From Actinomycetota bacterium (lineage in GTDB: Bacteria; Actinomycetota; Thermoleophilia; Gaiellales; Gaiellaceae): a stretch of 36,311 nucleotides of DNA. The notes under the pieces were generated by a model. The model had not been told where the DNA came from, made no database searches, and saw nothing but the letters and a program-made list of their open reading frames with translations. Of the stretch, positions 16,552 to 25,162 are shown piece by piece (the stretch's first letter is position 1; every line of letters begins with the position of its first letter). The position numbers and the translations under genes are program-made. Location of the stretch: positions 1 to 36,311 of the forward strand of contig VAXH01000074.1 in the NCBI GenBank assembly GCA_005883955.1, given 5' to 3'.

Positions 16552-18183
16552 GTGGTCGACTGGAACAAAGAAGTCAAGTTCTCCGATCTGCTCGGCCGCA
16601 AGCCCAAAGAGGCCGACGACACGATCATCCCCGCGCCGGAGGTGCCGAACGCGGACGAGGTTCAGCCTGCGGCCGAGCTCTCCCCACCGCCTGCGCCGAC
16701 GCCGGCGGCTCCGGTCGCGGTCTCTCCGGCTCCGCCCGTGCCGCCGGCGCCGGCGCAGGTGCAAGCACCGGCTGTCCTCGCCGAGCCCGAGCTCGAACCC
16801 GGCCGACAAGAGGTCTCGGAGGCTCCGGCGCGCTCCGCCGAATCCGAGCCCGAAGCGCCGGCCGCAGAACGGGTGCCGTGGTACCAGCGCGAGCTCTCGC
16901 TGGGCGGGAAGTTGCGTTCGAAGAAGCCGAAAGCTGAGAAGCCTGCGAAGCAGCCGAAGGAGAAGAAGCCTGCCAAGCAGCCGAAGGAGAAGCAGCCGAA
17001 GGGCGAGCGGGTCCCGTTCTACAAGCGCGAGCTGTCGCTCGGCGGCAAGAAAGGCGAGCCGAAGGCGACGAAGAGCGCCAAGGGCGCGCGGGGCAAGACG
17101 CAAAAGAACGCGTCGAAGCGCATGAAACGCGTCACCGGTCTGAAGATCGGCGGCTCTCAGCTCGCCGCAGCACGGATTCACAACAACGGCGTGCCCGAGC
17201 TCGTCCAGCTCGCGCGCGAGGCGCTCGATCCCGGCGTTGTCGTCGGCGGCGAGCTTCGCGACCCCGAGGCGCTCACGGCGGCTCTGAAGCACTTCTTCAA
17301 GCGCCACAAGCTTCCGCGGGAGGGCGTGCGGTTGGGCATCGCCAACAACCGCATCGGTGTCCGGATCTTCGACATCGACGGCATCGACGACGGCAAGCAG
17401 CTCGAGAACGCGATTCGGTTCCGCGCGCATGAAGCGCTGCCGATCCCGATCGAGGAGGCCGTGATCGACTGGCAGGTGCTCAGCGAGAGGCGGGACGAGG
17501 AGGGACGGACCACCAGGCGCATCCTGCTCGTCGTCGCCTACCGCGATCTTCTCGACCGCTACGTCGAGGCGTGCAAGAAGGCGGGGATCAAGCTCGTCGG
17601 AATCGATCTCGAGGCGTTTGCGCTCCTACGCGCGGTCGCCGAACCGCTTCCGGCTGAAGCGGGGCCGGCACATGCCGCGACCGTGGTCGTCGCGGTCGGC
17701 CATGACCGCTCGACGTTTGCCGTCTCGGATGGGCGAGTGTGCGAGTTCACCCGTGTGCTCGATTGGGGTGGGGGGACCCTGAACGTCGCGATCGCCCGTG
17801 AGCTCGACATGGCTCCCTCTGAGGCCGAGCCGGTCAAGCGCGCGCTCTCGCTCACGCACGGCGACACGCCCGAGGGTCTGACCGACGACCAGGCGAACCG
17901 CGCCCGGGAGGCGGTCCGGCGGCAGCTGCAGAGCTTCGCCCGAGAACTCGTCTCCTCGCTTCAGTTCTACCAGAACCAGCCCGACTCTCTGGGCATCGGC
18001 GAGATCGTCCTGACGGGCGGCACGGTGCACCTGCGCGGGCTCGCCGAGGAGCTGCAGGCGCTGATCGGCGTCAGCGTTCGCCTGGGCGATCCACTGGCTC
18101 GGGTCAAGGTCGGCAAGAAGATCAAGGACGCTGAGCAGATTGGCTCGCTCGCGATTGCAATCGGACTCGGAATCGAGGACTGA
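16552..18183 (+). CDS. pilM: PilM actin-like pilus protein with long N-terminal extension
   Basis: 543 residues, against about 350 usual for PilM. Residues 1-195 are a low-complexity Pro/Ala/Glu then Lys-rich extension. It begins WNKEVKFSDLLGRKPKE and contains two near-copies of one motif, RVPWYQRELSLGGK (107-120) and RVPFYKRELSLGGK (153-166). The actin-like ATPase fold starts at about 196 (GLKIGGSQLAAARI) and runs to the end, with WGGGTLNVAIARELD and IVLTGGTVHLRGL. PilM binds the cytoplasmic N terminus of PilN. The repeated motifs may be docking sites for PilB, PilT or a wall-synthesis protein. Confidence 0.9.
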   Translation: MVDWNKEVKFSDLLGRKPKEADDTIIPAPEVPNADEVQPAAELSPPPAPTPAAPVAVSPAPPVPPAPAQVQAPAVLAEPELEPGRQEVSEAPARSAESEPEAPAAERVPWYQRELSLGGKLRSKKPKAEKPAKQPKEKKPAKQPKEKQPKGERVPFYKRELSLGGKKGEPKATKSAKGARGKTQKNASKRMKRVTGLKIGGSQLAAARIHNNGVPELVQLAREALDPGVVVGGELRDPEALTAALKHFFKRHKLPREGVRLGIANNRIGVRIFDIDGIDDGKQLENAIRFRAHEALPIPIEEAVIDWQVLSERRDEEGRTTRRILLVVAYRDLLDRYVEACKKAGIKLVGIDLEAFALLRAVAEPLPAEAGPAHAATVVVAVGHDRSTFAVSDGRVCEFTRVLDWGGGTLNVAIARELDMAPSEAEPVKRALSLTHGDTPEGLTDDQANRAREAVRRQLQSFARELVSSLQFYQNQPDSLGIGEIVLTGGTVHLRGLAEELQALIGVSVRLGDPLARVKVGKKIKDAEQIGSLAIAIGLGIED

Positions 18184-18186
18184 GAA

Positions 18187-18867
18187 ATGCGCGCGGTCAA
18201 CCTGCTTCCCAAGGAAACTGGCCGCCGTGGCGGCACCAAGCTGGCGAAGCCCGTTGCGATCACCGGCATCGCCGGGCTCGTCTTTGTGACCGCGTTGCTC
18301 GGCCTGCTCTTCTCGGGCGCGCACGGGAAGGTGAAGTCGCGCCAGCTCGAGCTCGCGGAGAAAAAGGCCGAGCTCGCGGCGATCCCGGTTCCCACCCAGA
18401 GCCAGGTGCAGCAGCAGGACGCCCTGGTCGCCGACAAGCAGGCGCGCGTGACCGCGCTCAACCTGGCGCTTTCGAAACGCGTGGCCTGGGATCGCGTGCT
18501 CCGAGAGTTTGCGCTCGTGCTGCCCGACGACGTTTGGCTCCAGACCCTCTCGGCAACCGCGCCGTTGACGGCGACGGCGACGGCGACTCCGTCGAGCGCG
18601 AGCTCGGCCTCTGCCTCGGCTTCGACGCCGGTCTCGACGAGCTCGAGCCCGGCTCCGACCACCTCTCTCGTCGGGGCTCTCGGCTTCAACATCGAGGGCT
18701 ACACCTATTCGCACGAGGCGGTTGCGCGTCTGCTGACACGGCTTTCGGTGGTACCCGATCTCCAGCAGGTTCAGCTCCTGACCAGCGAGCAGTCAAAGCT
18801 CGGCTCGCGCAACGTCATCCACTTCACCATCGCAGCCAACGTCCGTGCGCCGGGAGCGAGCTCGTGA
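18187..18867 (+). CDS. pilN: PilN pilus alignment protein
   Basis: 226 residues. The N terminus MRAVNLLPKE is the conserved PilN peptide that binds PilM. It is followed by one transmembrane helix (PVAITGIAGLVFVTALLGLL), a coiled coil and an extracytoplasmic ferredoxin-like region. A Ser/Thr/Ala insertion of about 45 residues (SATAPLTATATATPSS onwards) interrupts that region. Starts 3 nt after pilM, and its TGA overlaps the pilO GTG. Confidence 0.9.
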   Translation: MRAVNLLPKETGRRGGTKLAKPVAITGIAGLVFVTALLGLLFSGAHGKVKSRQLELAEKKAELAAIPVPTQSQVQQQDALVADKQARVTALNLALSKRVAWDRVLREFALVLPDDVWLQTLSATAPLTATATATPSSASSASASASTPVSTSSSPAPTTSLVGALGFNIEGYTYSHEAVARLLTRLSVVPDLQQVQLLTSEQSKLGSRNVIHFTIAANVRAPGASS

Positions 18868-19637
18868 GCAAGAAGAAGCTGCCCCAGTCCGTGCAGATCG
18901 CGATCGCCGTCGCGGCACTTCTGTTCGTGGCGGTGGCCGGGTACTTCGTGCTCGTGAAGCCGCAGAAGGGCAAGGCGACCGATCTCTCGACCGAGATAGC
19001 TGCGCAAGACCAGCAGATCTCCGAGGCTCGCGCGCTCCTGGCCCAGGCCAAGCATGCGCAAAAGGTCCGCGTGGCCGATCTCTTCAGGTTGACGAAGGCC
19101 ATGCCCGACCAGCCCGACGAGGCCGGAATCGTGCTCGAGTTGAGCAACGTGGCGCGCCAGAGCGGCATCTCGTTCGATTCGATGGCGCTGCAGGGCTCGA
19201 CCGCGGTCAGCGGCTACCAGGTCGTTCCGATCAACGTGGTCTTCGAAGGCAACTTCTTCCAGCTGACGGACTTTCTGTTTCGCCTGCGAAATCTCGTCGA
19301 CGTTCGCCGTGGGGCGCTGGCCGCGGACGGCCGGCTGTTCACAGTCGACACGATCTCATTCGAGGAAGGGCAGTTGCAGTTCCCGCAGATCCGGGCCACG
19401 TTGCTGATCGACGCCTACATCTACGGCACCGGCTCGACGGTGAGCGCGCCGCCGCAGACGACCACGCCGGCGACGACGACCGGGGCCACCACGACGCCCG
19501 CGACCACGACCACGGGCGCGACGACGCCCACGACCACAACCACCACCCCGGCAACGACTACGCCCACGACGACGACCGCGCCGACGACGACAACTCCGTC
19601 GGCGGCTGCGGCGCCGAGCTCAACGGGAACGAACTGA
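18864..19637 (+). CDS. pilO: PilO pilus alignment protein with Thr-rich tail
   Basis: 257 residues from GTG 18864, overlapping the pilN stop. A transmembrane helix (IAIAVAALLFVAVAGYFVL) is followed by a coiled coil and a PilO ferredoxin-like domain to about residue 192. The last roughly 60 residues are almost only Thr, Pro, Ala and Ser in TTTP-like repeats. This tail is unusual for PilO and could be a wall-spanning or glycosylated stalk. Its TGA overlaps the next ATG. Confidence 0.87.
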   Translation: MSKKKLPQSVQIAIAVAALLFVAVAGYFVLVKPQKGKATDLSTEIAAQDQQISEARALLAQAKHAQKVRVADLFRLTKAMPDQPDEAGIVLELSNVARQSGISFDSMALQGSTAVSGYQVVPINVVFEGNFFQLTDFLFRLRNLVDVRRGALAADGRLFTVDTISFEEGQLQFPQIRATLLIDAYIYGTGSTVSAPPQTTTPATTTGATTTPATTTTGATTPTTTTTTPATTTPTTTTAPTTTTPSAAAAPSSTGTN

Positions 19638-20434
19638 TGGCGAAGAAGAAGTTCGATCCCAAGGCGAAGGCCAAGAAGCAGAAGATCATCCTCGCGGTCG
19701 GCGGCGTCCTCCTCCTGGGGTTGCTCGCATTCCAGGTGCCGCGAACGATGAAGATGCTGAAGCCCCAGGGCCGGAGCGCCTCGTCGAGCCCGTCGACGAC
19801 GAGCTCGACGACGGCAGGCGCGACGCCCCTCGCTCCGCCCTCCCTCGCCGGTTCGTCGACGGCGGCCACCAGCGTCACGAGCAGCGGCTCGACGGCCTCG
19901 ACATCGGCCGACGGTGTCTCCGATCCAAGCAACCCGTTGCCTCCGAACGCCGGGCAGCTCGTCTCCTTCAGCAAGTTCATGGGCAAGGACCCCTTCAAGC
20001 AGCAAATCGCCTCCGGCTGTGTGGCAGATTCGGGTGCCGGCGACTCGGGGGGCTGCTCCTCGGCGGCTCCCTCGACGACTGCTACCCCAACGGGAGCGAA
20101 GAAGCAGTCGGCCGCGACGCCCAAAACCGGCACGAACGTCTCGATCGGCGCGGCCAAGCCCGTTGCCGCCAAGCCCGTTGCCGGGAAACCGAAGAGCGCG
20201 ACAATCTCCGTCAACGGGACGTCGACCGCCGTCTCCGTCGGTGGCTCGTTCCCGAGCGGCAGTCCGGTCTTCACGCTCGTCTCCCTGACGAGGGGCGCCG
20301 CCAAGATTGGCATCGCCGGCGGCTCCTACGAGAGCGGCGCGGCGACCGTGACCCTCAAGAAGGGCAAGACGGTCACGCTGATGAACACGGCTGACGGCGC
20401 GCGCTACGTGCTGCGGCTGGTCGCGACCGCCTAG
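19637..20434 (+). CDS. PilP-like pilus protein
   Basis: 265 residues from ATG 19637. A basic N terminus and one transmembrane helix (KIILAVGGVLLLGLLAF) precede a long Ser/Thr/Ala linker. The motif SFSKFMGKDPFKQQ resembles the DPF motif of PilP. A C-terminal beta-rich domain of about 70 residues starts at ATISVNGTSTAVSVGGSF. In diderm bacteria PilP links PilNO to the PilQ secretin; no PilQ is seen here. The position after pilO and the DPF motif support the call, but overall similarity is low. Confidence 0.65.
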   Translation: MAKKKFDPKAKAKKQKIILAVGGVLLLGLLAFQVPRTMKMLKPQGRSASSSPSTTSSTTAGATPLAPPSLAGSSTAATSVTSSGSTASTSADGVSDPSNPLPPNAGQLVSFSKFMGKDPFKQQIASGCVADSGAGDSGGCSSAAPSTTATPTGAKKQSAATPKTGTNVSIGAAKPVAAKPVAGKPKSATISVNGTSTAVSVGGSFPSGSPVFTLVSLTRGAAKIGIAGGSYESGAATVTLKKGKTVTLMNTADGARYVLRLVATA

Positions 20435-20445
20435 AGCGGCCCTGT

Positions 20446-20462
20446 CCGGGGTCAGTCCCCGG
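20446..20462. terminator. Hairpin between convergent pilP-like and pilV-like genes
   Basis: CCGGGG/CCCCGG with a 5-nt loop, placed in the 52-bp convergent gap. It is GC-only without a T tract, so its terminator role is tentative. Confidence 0.4.
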
Positions 20463-20486
20463 TCGCGTCCCGATCAGGCGGGGCGG

Positions 20487-21029
20487 CTAACCGAACGCCT
20501 GGTCGAACGTGGAGGCTTCGCGAACGTATGGCCGCGCCGTGAGGTTGTTGACGTCCCGCACGACCACGGTCACGACGCGAACCGCCCGCCCGCCCGTAGG
20601 TGTCGTCGTCGTGATGTAGGTGTCGATCCGATACCTGTGGCGGTCCGCACCGCTCACCGGCGACTGAGTCGGCACGCACTGGGGGGCCGACGAGCCGTTG
20701 CACGAAGCGACGGTCGTTTCGCTCGAGGTCGGGTTCGGACACGCGCCGCCGAGGGTCGTATCGCACTTGTACGTGTTGTCGACGCTGCCGAGCGCGGTCG
20801 AATCGAGCCCGATGGAAGCCCACGGCAAGGAGCGGTACAGCTCCATCTGCCTGTCGGCCAACGAGGAGGCGGTCGAGGTCCTGCTGGCGCGGAAGACGGC
20901 GAAAGTCCCCGCATTGAATGCAGCCACGATCGCGAGGATGCCGATGTTCAGGATCGTCATGGCCATCAGCAGCTCGATCAGACCGAATCCCTCGTTCGCG
21001 CGCAGGCGTTGCCACAAGCGTCCAAACAC
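20487..21029 (-). CDS. PilV-like minor prepilin
   Basis: 180 residues from GTG 21029. The prepilin leader MFGRLWQRLRANEG is cleaved before FGLIELLMAMTILNIGILAI, with Glu at +5. A Cys-containing, Ser/Thr-rich globular region follows, ending in a beta-rich segment (VRVVTVVVRDVNN). The length and N-terminal pattern fit PilV/PilI-type minor pilins that prime assembly with PilX- and PilW-like partners. The start lies 7 nt after a sigma-28-like -10 box and lacks a Shine-Dalgarno sequence. Confidence 0.8.
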   Translation of the reverse strand: MFGRLWQRLRANEGFGLIELLMAMTILNIGILAIVAAFNAGTFAVFRASRTSTASSLADRQMELYRSLPWASIGLDSTALGSVDNTYKCDTTLGGACPNPTSSETTVASCNGSSAPQCVPTQSPVSGADRHRYRIDTYITTTTPTGGRAVRVVTVVVRDVNNLTARPYVREASTFDQAFG

Positions 21030-21036
21030 GACCGGG

Positions 21037-21064
21037 TTATCGGCACCTCGCGCGAGTAACTCAA
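21037..21064 (-). promoter_or_regulatory. Sigma-28-like promoter of the PilV-like gene
   Basis: On the minus strand TTGA (21064-21061), 16 nt, then GCCGATAA (21044-21037), with GTG 7 nt further on. Its -35 side lies 5 bp from the -35 of the divergent pilC promoter. Confidence 0.6.
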
Positions 21065-21069
21065 GCGCC

Positions 21070-21097
21070 TCAAGCGCCGCGCACCCGTTGCCGATAC
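21070..21097 (+). promoter_or_regulatory. Sigma-28-like promoter of pilC
   Basis: TCAA (21070-21073), 16 nt, then GCCGATAC (21090-21097). ATG 21107 follows after 9 nt containing AGGA. Confidence 0.65.
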
Positions 21098-21106
21098 GAA
21101 GCAGGA

Positions 21107-22318
21107 ATGGCGGCGTACGCGTACAGCGCGATCAATGCTGACGGCTTTTCCACGGCCGGCGAGATTCATGCCCCGGACTTCGATGCGGCCCGGGAGCAGC
21201 TGCGCGTCCGCGGTCTGCTCGCGGAGCGGCTCGAGGAGCTGCCCGCGAGCGGCGAGGTCGGCGCCCGCACGGCGTTCAAGAAGGTCAAGCCGAAGACCCT
21301 CCAGATCTTCTCCCGCCAGTTCGCGACGATGATCGAGGCCGGCCTGAACGTCGTCAGCTCGCTGGTGATCCTCGAGGAGCAGACCGACGACGAGTACTTC
21401 GCCTCGGTCGTCAAAGAGCTTCGCGCCGACGTCGAGGGAGGCCTGTTGCTCTCCCAGGCGCTCGGGCGCCATCCGAAGATCTTCACTCGCCTCTACGTCT
21501 CGATGGTCGAGGCAGGAGAGGCCGCCGGCATCCTCGACCAGGTTCTCGATCGCGTCGCCTTCCAGATCGAGAAGGACACGCAAATCAAGCGCCGGGTCAA
21601 GGGCGCGATGATGTACCCGACGATGGTGCTGATCTTCGCGACCCTCGTCCTGGTCGGCCTGTTGATGTTCCTCGTCCCGGTCTTCGTGAATATCTTCGCG
21701 CAGCTCGGCGGCAAGCTGCCGACGCTGACGCAGTATGTCGTCAGCATTTCGAACGTTCTCCGCAGCGACTGGTACATCATCTTCCCGCTGTTCTTCGCAA
21801 CGATCTGGGGCGTCCGCCGCTTCAAGCGTACGGAGCAGGGCCGTCAGCTCTGGGACCGGCTCAAGCTGAAGATCCCGATGAAGATCGGCGACGTCGTCCT
21901 CAAGGTGACAATGGCGCGCTTCTCGCGGACGTTGTCCACGCTCGTCGCTGCAGGCGTCGACATCATCAAGGCGCTCGAGATCACCGGCCAGACGGCCGGC
22001 AACTGGGTGATCGAGGACGCTCTCGCGGGCGTGCGCTCGAAGGTTCACCAGGGAGTCCCGATCGCGCAGCCCCTGATCGAGAACGACATCTTCCCCCCGA
22101 TGGTCAGCCAGATGGTCAAGATCGGCGAGGAGACCGGAGAGCTCGAGAAGATGCTCTCGAAGATCGCGGACTTCTACGAGGACGAGGTCGACGCGGCGAT
22201 CGCGACCCTGACGTCGATCATCGAGCCGCTGATGATGATCATGGTCGGCGCCATGGTCGGCGTGATCGTGATCTCGATGTACCTGCCGATGTTCAAAATG
22301 CTTTCGCTCGTCAAGTAG
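21107..22318 (+). CDS. pilC: PilC type IV pilus platform protein
   Basis: 403 residues from ATG 21107; the opening MAAYAYSAINADGFSTAGEI is the family start, so longer upstream frames are ignored. Two T2SSF domains are present, each with conserved helices: FSRQFATMIEAGLNV in the first and FSRTLSTLVAAGVDI in the second. Three transmembrane regions are visible, around MVLIFATLVLVGLLMFLVP, IIFPLFFATIWG and the C-terminal IMVGAMVGVIVISMYLP. It is the inner-membrane platform on which PilB and PilT act. The gene is monocistronic here. Confidence 0.95.
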   Translation: MAAYAYSAINADGFSTAGEIHAPDFDAAREQLRVRGLLAERLEELPASGEVGARTAFKKVKPKTLQIFSRQFATMIEAGLNVVSSLVILEEQTDDEYFASVVKELRADVEGGLLLSQALGRHPKIFTRLYVSMVEAGEAAGILDQVLDRVAFQIEKDTQIKRRVKGAMMYPTMVLIFATLVLVGLLMFLVPVFVNIFAQLGGKLPTLTQYVVSISNVLRSDWYIIFPLFFATIWGVRRFKRTEQGRQLWDRLKLKIPMKIGDVVLKVTMARFSRTLSTLVAAGVDIIKALEITGQTAGNWVIEDALAGVRSKVHQGVPIAQPLIENDIFPPMVSQMVKIGEETGELEKMLSKIADFYEDEVDAAIATLTSIIEPLMMIMVGAMVGVIVISMYLPMFKMLSLVK

Positions 22319-22354
22319 GACGACCGACCGGACGGAAGCAGCGCCGACGAGGTG

Positions 22355-22933
22355 TCAAGGCGCCAACCGCTCCACATGCCAGCCCTCGCGCGCGCGCGTG
22401 TAACGGGAACGGTCGTGCAGCCGGTTATCTCGGTGCTCCCAGAGCTCGATCGCGTCCGGCCGGAGCCGGAAGCCGCCCCAGTGCGGCGGACGCGTCACCT
22501 CGCGCCCTTCGTACTCGCGCTCGAGCTCCGCGTAGCGGCGCTCGGGCTCTTCGCGGCTCTCGAGCGGATGGCTCTGCTGAGAGGCCCACGCCGCAAGCTG
22601 ACTCCCCCGCGGGCGCGTGGCGAAGTACGCGGCCGATTCGGCCTCCGAGACCCGCTCGACCTGACCTTCCACTCGGACCTGCTTGCCGAGCTGCCGCCAG
22701 TAGAAGACGAGGGCCGCACGCGGGTTCTGCTCGAGCTCGCCGGCCTTGCGACTGCCGTAGCCGCTGTAGAAGACGAAGCCCTCCTCGTCGACGTCCTTGA
22801 GCAGGACCATCCGCGCTGAGGGAATGCCATCGGCGGAAGCGGTGGCGAGCGTCATCGCTTCGGGCACCTCGACGCCCGCCTGCTCGGCCTCGCGGAACCA
22901 CTCCCGGAAGCGCTCGACCGGGTCCTCTGTCAT
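22355..22933 (-). CDS. pdxH: Pyridoxamine 5'-phosphate oxidase (PdxH-like)
   Basis: 192 residues. PdxH catalyses FMN-dependent oxidation of pyridoxamine or pyridoxine phosphate to pyridoxal phosphate. Conserved blocks are PEAMTLATASADGIPSARMV, GFVFYSGYGSRKAGEL, the substrate region QLAAWASQQS, PPHWGGFRL and the C-terminal RLHDRSRY. ATG 22933 overlaps the stop of the upstream deacetylase, so it is the last gene of the overlapped minus-strand set. Confidence 0.92.
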   Translation of the reverse strand: MTEDPVERFREWFREAEQAGVEVPEAMTLATASADGIPSARMVLLKDVDEEGFVFYSGYGSRKAGELEQNPRAALVFYWRQLGKQVRVEGQVERVSEAESAAYFATRPRGSQLAAWASQQSHPLESREEPERRYAELEREYEGREVTRPPHWGGFRLRPDAIELWEHRDNRLHDRSRYTRAREGWHVERLAP

Positions 22934-23628
22934 CTCGGTGCGTGCACGAACCCGTCGAGCGTGACGAAGCGGTAGCCCCGCGCACGAGCGAGCGCGATCA
23001 CGCGCGGGAGCGCCTCGGCGTCGAGGAGCGATCCATCATGAGCAACGCCAACGTGCATCAAGACGATCGCGCCCGGCTCCAGGTTGTCGGCGATCCGGCG
23101 GACGACTGACGCCACCGACTGCCCTTCGGAGCGGCCCATCCAGCCCCAAGTATCGACCGTCCAGCGCACCGAGGCATAGCCCATCGAGTTGACGACGGCG
23201 ATCGTGCGTGCGTCCCGCGCTCCGTAGGGAAACCGGAACAGCGGCCGCGGATTCCGGCCGGCCTTGACCCGGATCCACCATGCGCCGCGGCGGACGTCGG
23301 CCCGGATCTGCGCCGAGGAGAGGCCGGTTTGATCGGCGTGATCGAAGGTGTGATCCCCGATCGGGTAGCGCCGGCCGATCGCCCTCGCGAGCGCGGGATG
23401 GAGCCGGATCCAGCGGCCGGCCAGGAAGAAGGTCGCGGCCACGCGTCGCCTCCGCAGCGTCTTCAGGATCAGCGCGGTTCCGTTTGCGGTGTCGCCGCCG
23501 CCGTCGAACGTGAGCGCGAGGAGCTTCCGGTGCGTCGGCAGGCGCTCGACCTCGCGAAAACCCGCGGCGCCGCTCGCGCTCGCAGCCAGTGCGAGGAGGG
23601 CGGCTGCGACCGCTAGCCGCGCCGCCAT
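22930..23628 (-). CDS. Exported polysaccharide deacetylase (NodB family)
   Basis: About 232 residues from ATG 23628, with a signal peptide MAARLAVAAALLALAASASG. NodB motifs appear in order: TFDGGGD (motif 1), DHTFDHAD (motif 2, metal His), RFPYGARD (motif 3), DTWGW (motif 4) and VLMHVG (motif 5). It should be a metal-dependent deacetylase of a cell-wall or capsule polysaccharide such as N-acetylglucosamine residues. The start overlaps the upstream amidohydrolase gene by 16 nt and the stop overlaps pdxH. Confidence 0.88.
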   Translation of the reverse strand: MAARLAVAAALLALAASASGAAGFREVERLPTHRKLLALTFDGGGDTANGTALILKTLRRRRVAATFFLAGRWIRLHPALARAIGRRYPIGDHTFDHADQTGLSSAQIRADVRRGAWWIRVKAGRNPRPLFRFPYGARDARTIAVVNSMGYASVRWTVDTWGWMGRSEGQSVASVVRRIADNLEPGAIVLMHVGVAHDGSLLDAEALPRVIALARARGYRFVTLDGFVHAPR

Positions 23629-24329
23629 CCGGACTCGAGCAGTTCGCGCACCTCCTCGACCCCTGTTTGCCAGATGCGCAGCATCTCCTCGTCGTCGCGC
23701 TGGTAGAGACCGCCGAAGCTGCCGTCGCCGATCACGTCGCGCAGCTGCTCCGGCCCCGCGACGAGGTAGGCGGCCTCGTCCAGCATCGGCTTCCGCTCGG
23801 GGGGAAACTCCACACCCGGTAGCCGCGTCCAGGGAAAGTTCTCGCCCCAGTTTGCGTGCGAGTACTCGGGGTCGATCGCCATCGCCACCTCCCGCACCTT
23901 CGGCCCGGCCCACCAGGAATGGAAGATCGCCTGGGCATCCGCCCTGTCTTCACGCGCTGCCCATTCGCGTGCGAGCGGCCCTGCGGGCGTGTTGCCGCCA
24001 TGGCCGTTGACGAGCAGGAAGCGGCGGAAGCCCTGGCGGTAGAGGGAGTCGAGCAGGTCGTGGAGCAGCCCTGCATAGGTCTCCTGCCTGAGCGTCGGGC
24101 TACCGGGGTAGGCAGCCGAAAAGGTCGGCGTCAGGCCGTAAGGCAACACGGGCAGTACCGGCACGCCGAGCGGCTCGGCGGCCTCGGCCGAGACACGCTC
24201 GGCGAGGATGTTGTCGGTCTCCAGGGAGAGGTAGGCGTGCTGCTCCGTCGAGCCGAGCGGCAGCACCACGCGGTCGTCGTGCTCGAGATACGCCTCGAGC
24301 TGCATCCAGTTCAGGTCGCGGATTCTCAC
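23613..24329 (-). CDS. Creatininase-family amidohydrolase
   Basis: About 238 residues from GTG 24329, overlapping the stop of the ABC permease gene. Family motifs: VVLPLGSTEQH with metal-binding Glu and His, LETDNILAE, a conserved PYGLTPTFSAAYPGSPTL region, and LLVNGHGGNTPA. The metal ligands all appear intact. Relatives hydrolyse creatinine or act on formamide intermediates in cofactor and peptide pathways (for example the MftE peptidase); the substrate here is not evident. Confidence 0.88.
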   Translation of the reverse strand: MRIRDLNWMQLEAYLEHDDRVVLPLGSTEQHAYLSLETDNILAERVSAEAAEPLGVPVLPVLPYGLTPTFSAAYPGSPTLRQETYAGLLHDLLDSLYRQGFRRFLLVNGHGGNTPAGPLAREWAAREDRADAQAIFHSWWAGPKVREVAMAIDPEYSHANWGENFPWTRLPGVEFPPERKPMLDEAAYLVAGPEQLRDVIGDGSFGGLYQRDDEEMLRIWQTGVEEVRELLESGWRRG

Positions 24330-25162
24330 ACGAGTTCCAGCGTCGCCCGCCGCCGGCCCTCGGCCTCGAAGACCCGCAGCAGGACGTAGGCCGCGGCGAA
24401 GTAGCACAGGCCGATCAGCGCCTCTTTGCCGATCAAGCCGTCGACGGAAGAGAGCGACGCGCCGTGCGCGACCCGCCGCGCCGCGGCGATTCCGTGCGTC
24501 AGCGGCATGCCGCTGCCGACCACCTGCATCCACTTCGGCAGTGCCGAGAGCGGGATGTTGACGCCGCAGAACAGCAGCATCAGGAAGTAAGCCGGGTTCG
24601 CAATCGTGAACACGTCCCGCCAGCGCAGCCCGAGCGCGCCGACGACGAGCCCGAACGCGGTGCAGGTCGTGGTCGAGAGCAACACGACCACGGCGAGCTC
24701 CGGGATCGTGCCGAGCCCGGGATGGAAGTCCAGGAGCAGGCGCCCGATCGCGAAGCCGAACGCCGAGACGATGAAGCCGTTGACGATATGCGGCAGCGCT
24801 CGTCCGAGGAAAAGCGCCATCCGGTTCGCCGGTGTCGCGAGCAACGGCGCGAGCGTCTGCGTCCATCGCTCGCCGCCTACCGTGATCGCGACTCCGAAGA
24901 CGCCTGACATCCCGGACACCTGCACGGCGTTGCCGACGACGTAGAAAGCGTCGTCGCGGACGTGGCTGTAGCGGCCGAGGTAGGCGAAGAAGAGCACCTG
25001 GAACGCGGGCCCGGCCAGCATCGTGGGCACGTAGAAACGTGGGCTTTGCCAGTTGAAGAGCGCGCGGTAACTGAAGTAGCCGCCGTGGAAGAAGATGCGC
25101 AACGTCTGCCTCAACCTCTGATCCCGGCCGTAGGACATTCGGTTTCGGACCGCGACACTCAT
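24326..25162 (-). CDS. ABC-2 type exporter permease (second subunit)
   Basis: About 278 residues from ATG 25162, overlapping the first permease by ATGA. It has an amphipathic N terminus, then about six transmembrane helices, among them YVPTMLAGPAFQVLFFAYLG, GVFGVAITVGGERWTQTLAPLLATP and YFLMLLFCGVNIPLSALP. The pattern is that of ABC-2 permeases of DrrB/NodJ type. It should form a heterodimer with the product of the gene upstream and be driven by the ATPase. The substrate is unknown. Confidence 0.85.
   Translation of the reverse strand: MSVAVRNRMSYGRDQRLRQTLRIFFHGGYFSYRALFNWQSPRFYVPTMLAGPAFQVLFFAYLGRYSHVRDDAFYVVGNAVQVSGMSGVFGVAITVGGERWTQTLAPLLATPANRMALFLGRALPHIVNGFIVSAFGFAIGRLLLDFHPGLGTIPELAVVVLLSTTTCTAFGLVVGALGLRWRDVFTIANPAYFLMLLFCGVNIPLSALPKWMQVVGSGMPLTHGIAAARRVAHGASLSSVDGLIGKEALIGLCYFAAAYVLLRVFEAEGRRRATLELV

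Noticed and set aside
19440-19620. ACGACG-type tandem repeats near the end of pilO as a CRISPR or satellite
   Set aside because: They are codon repeats for Thr/Pro in frame with pilO and lack regular spacers.
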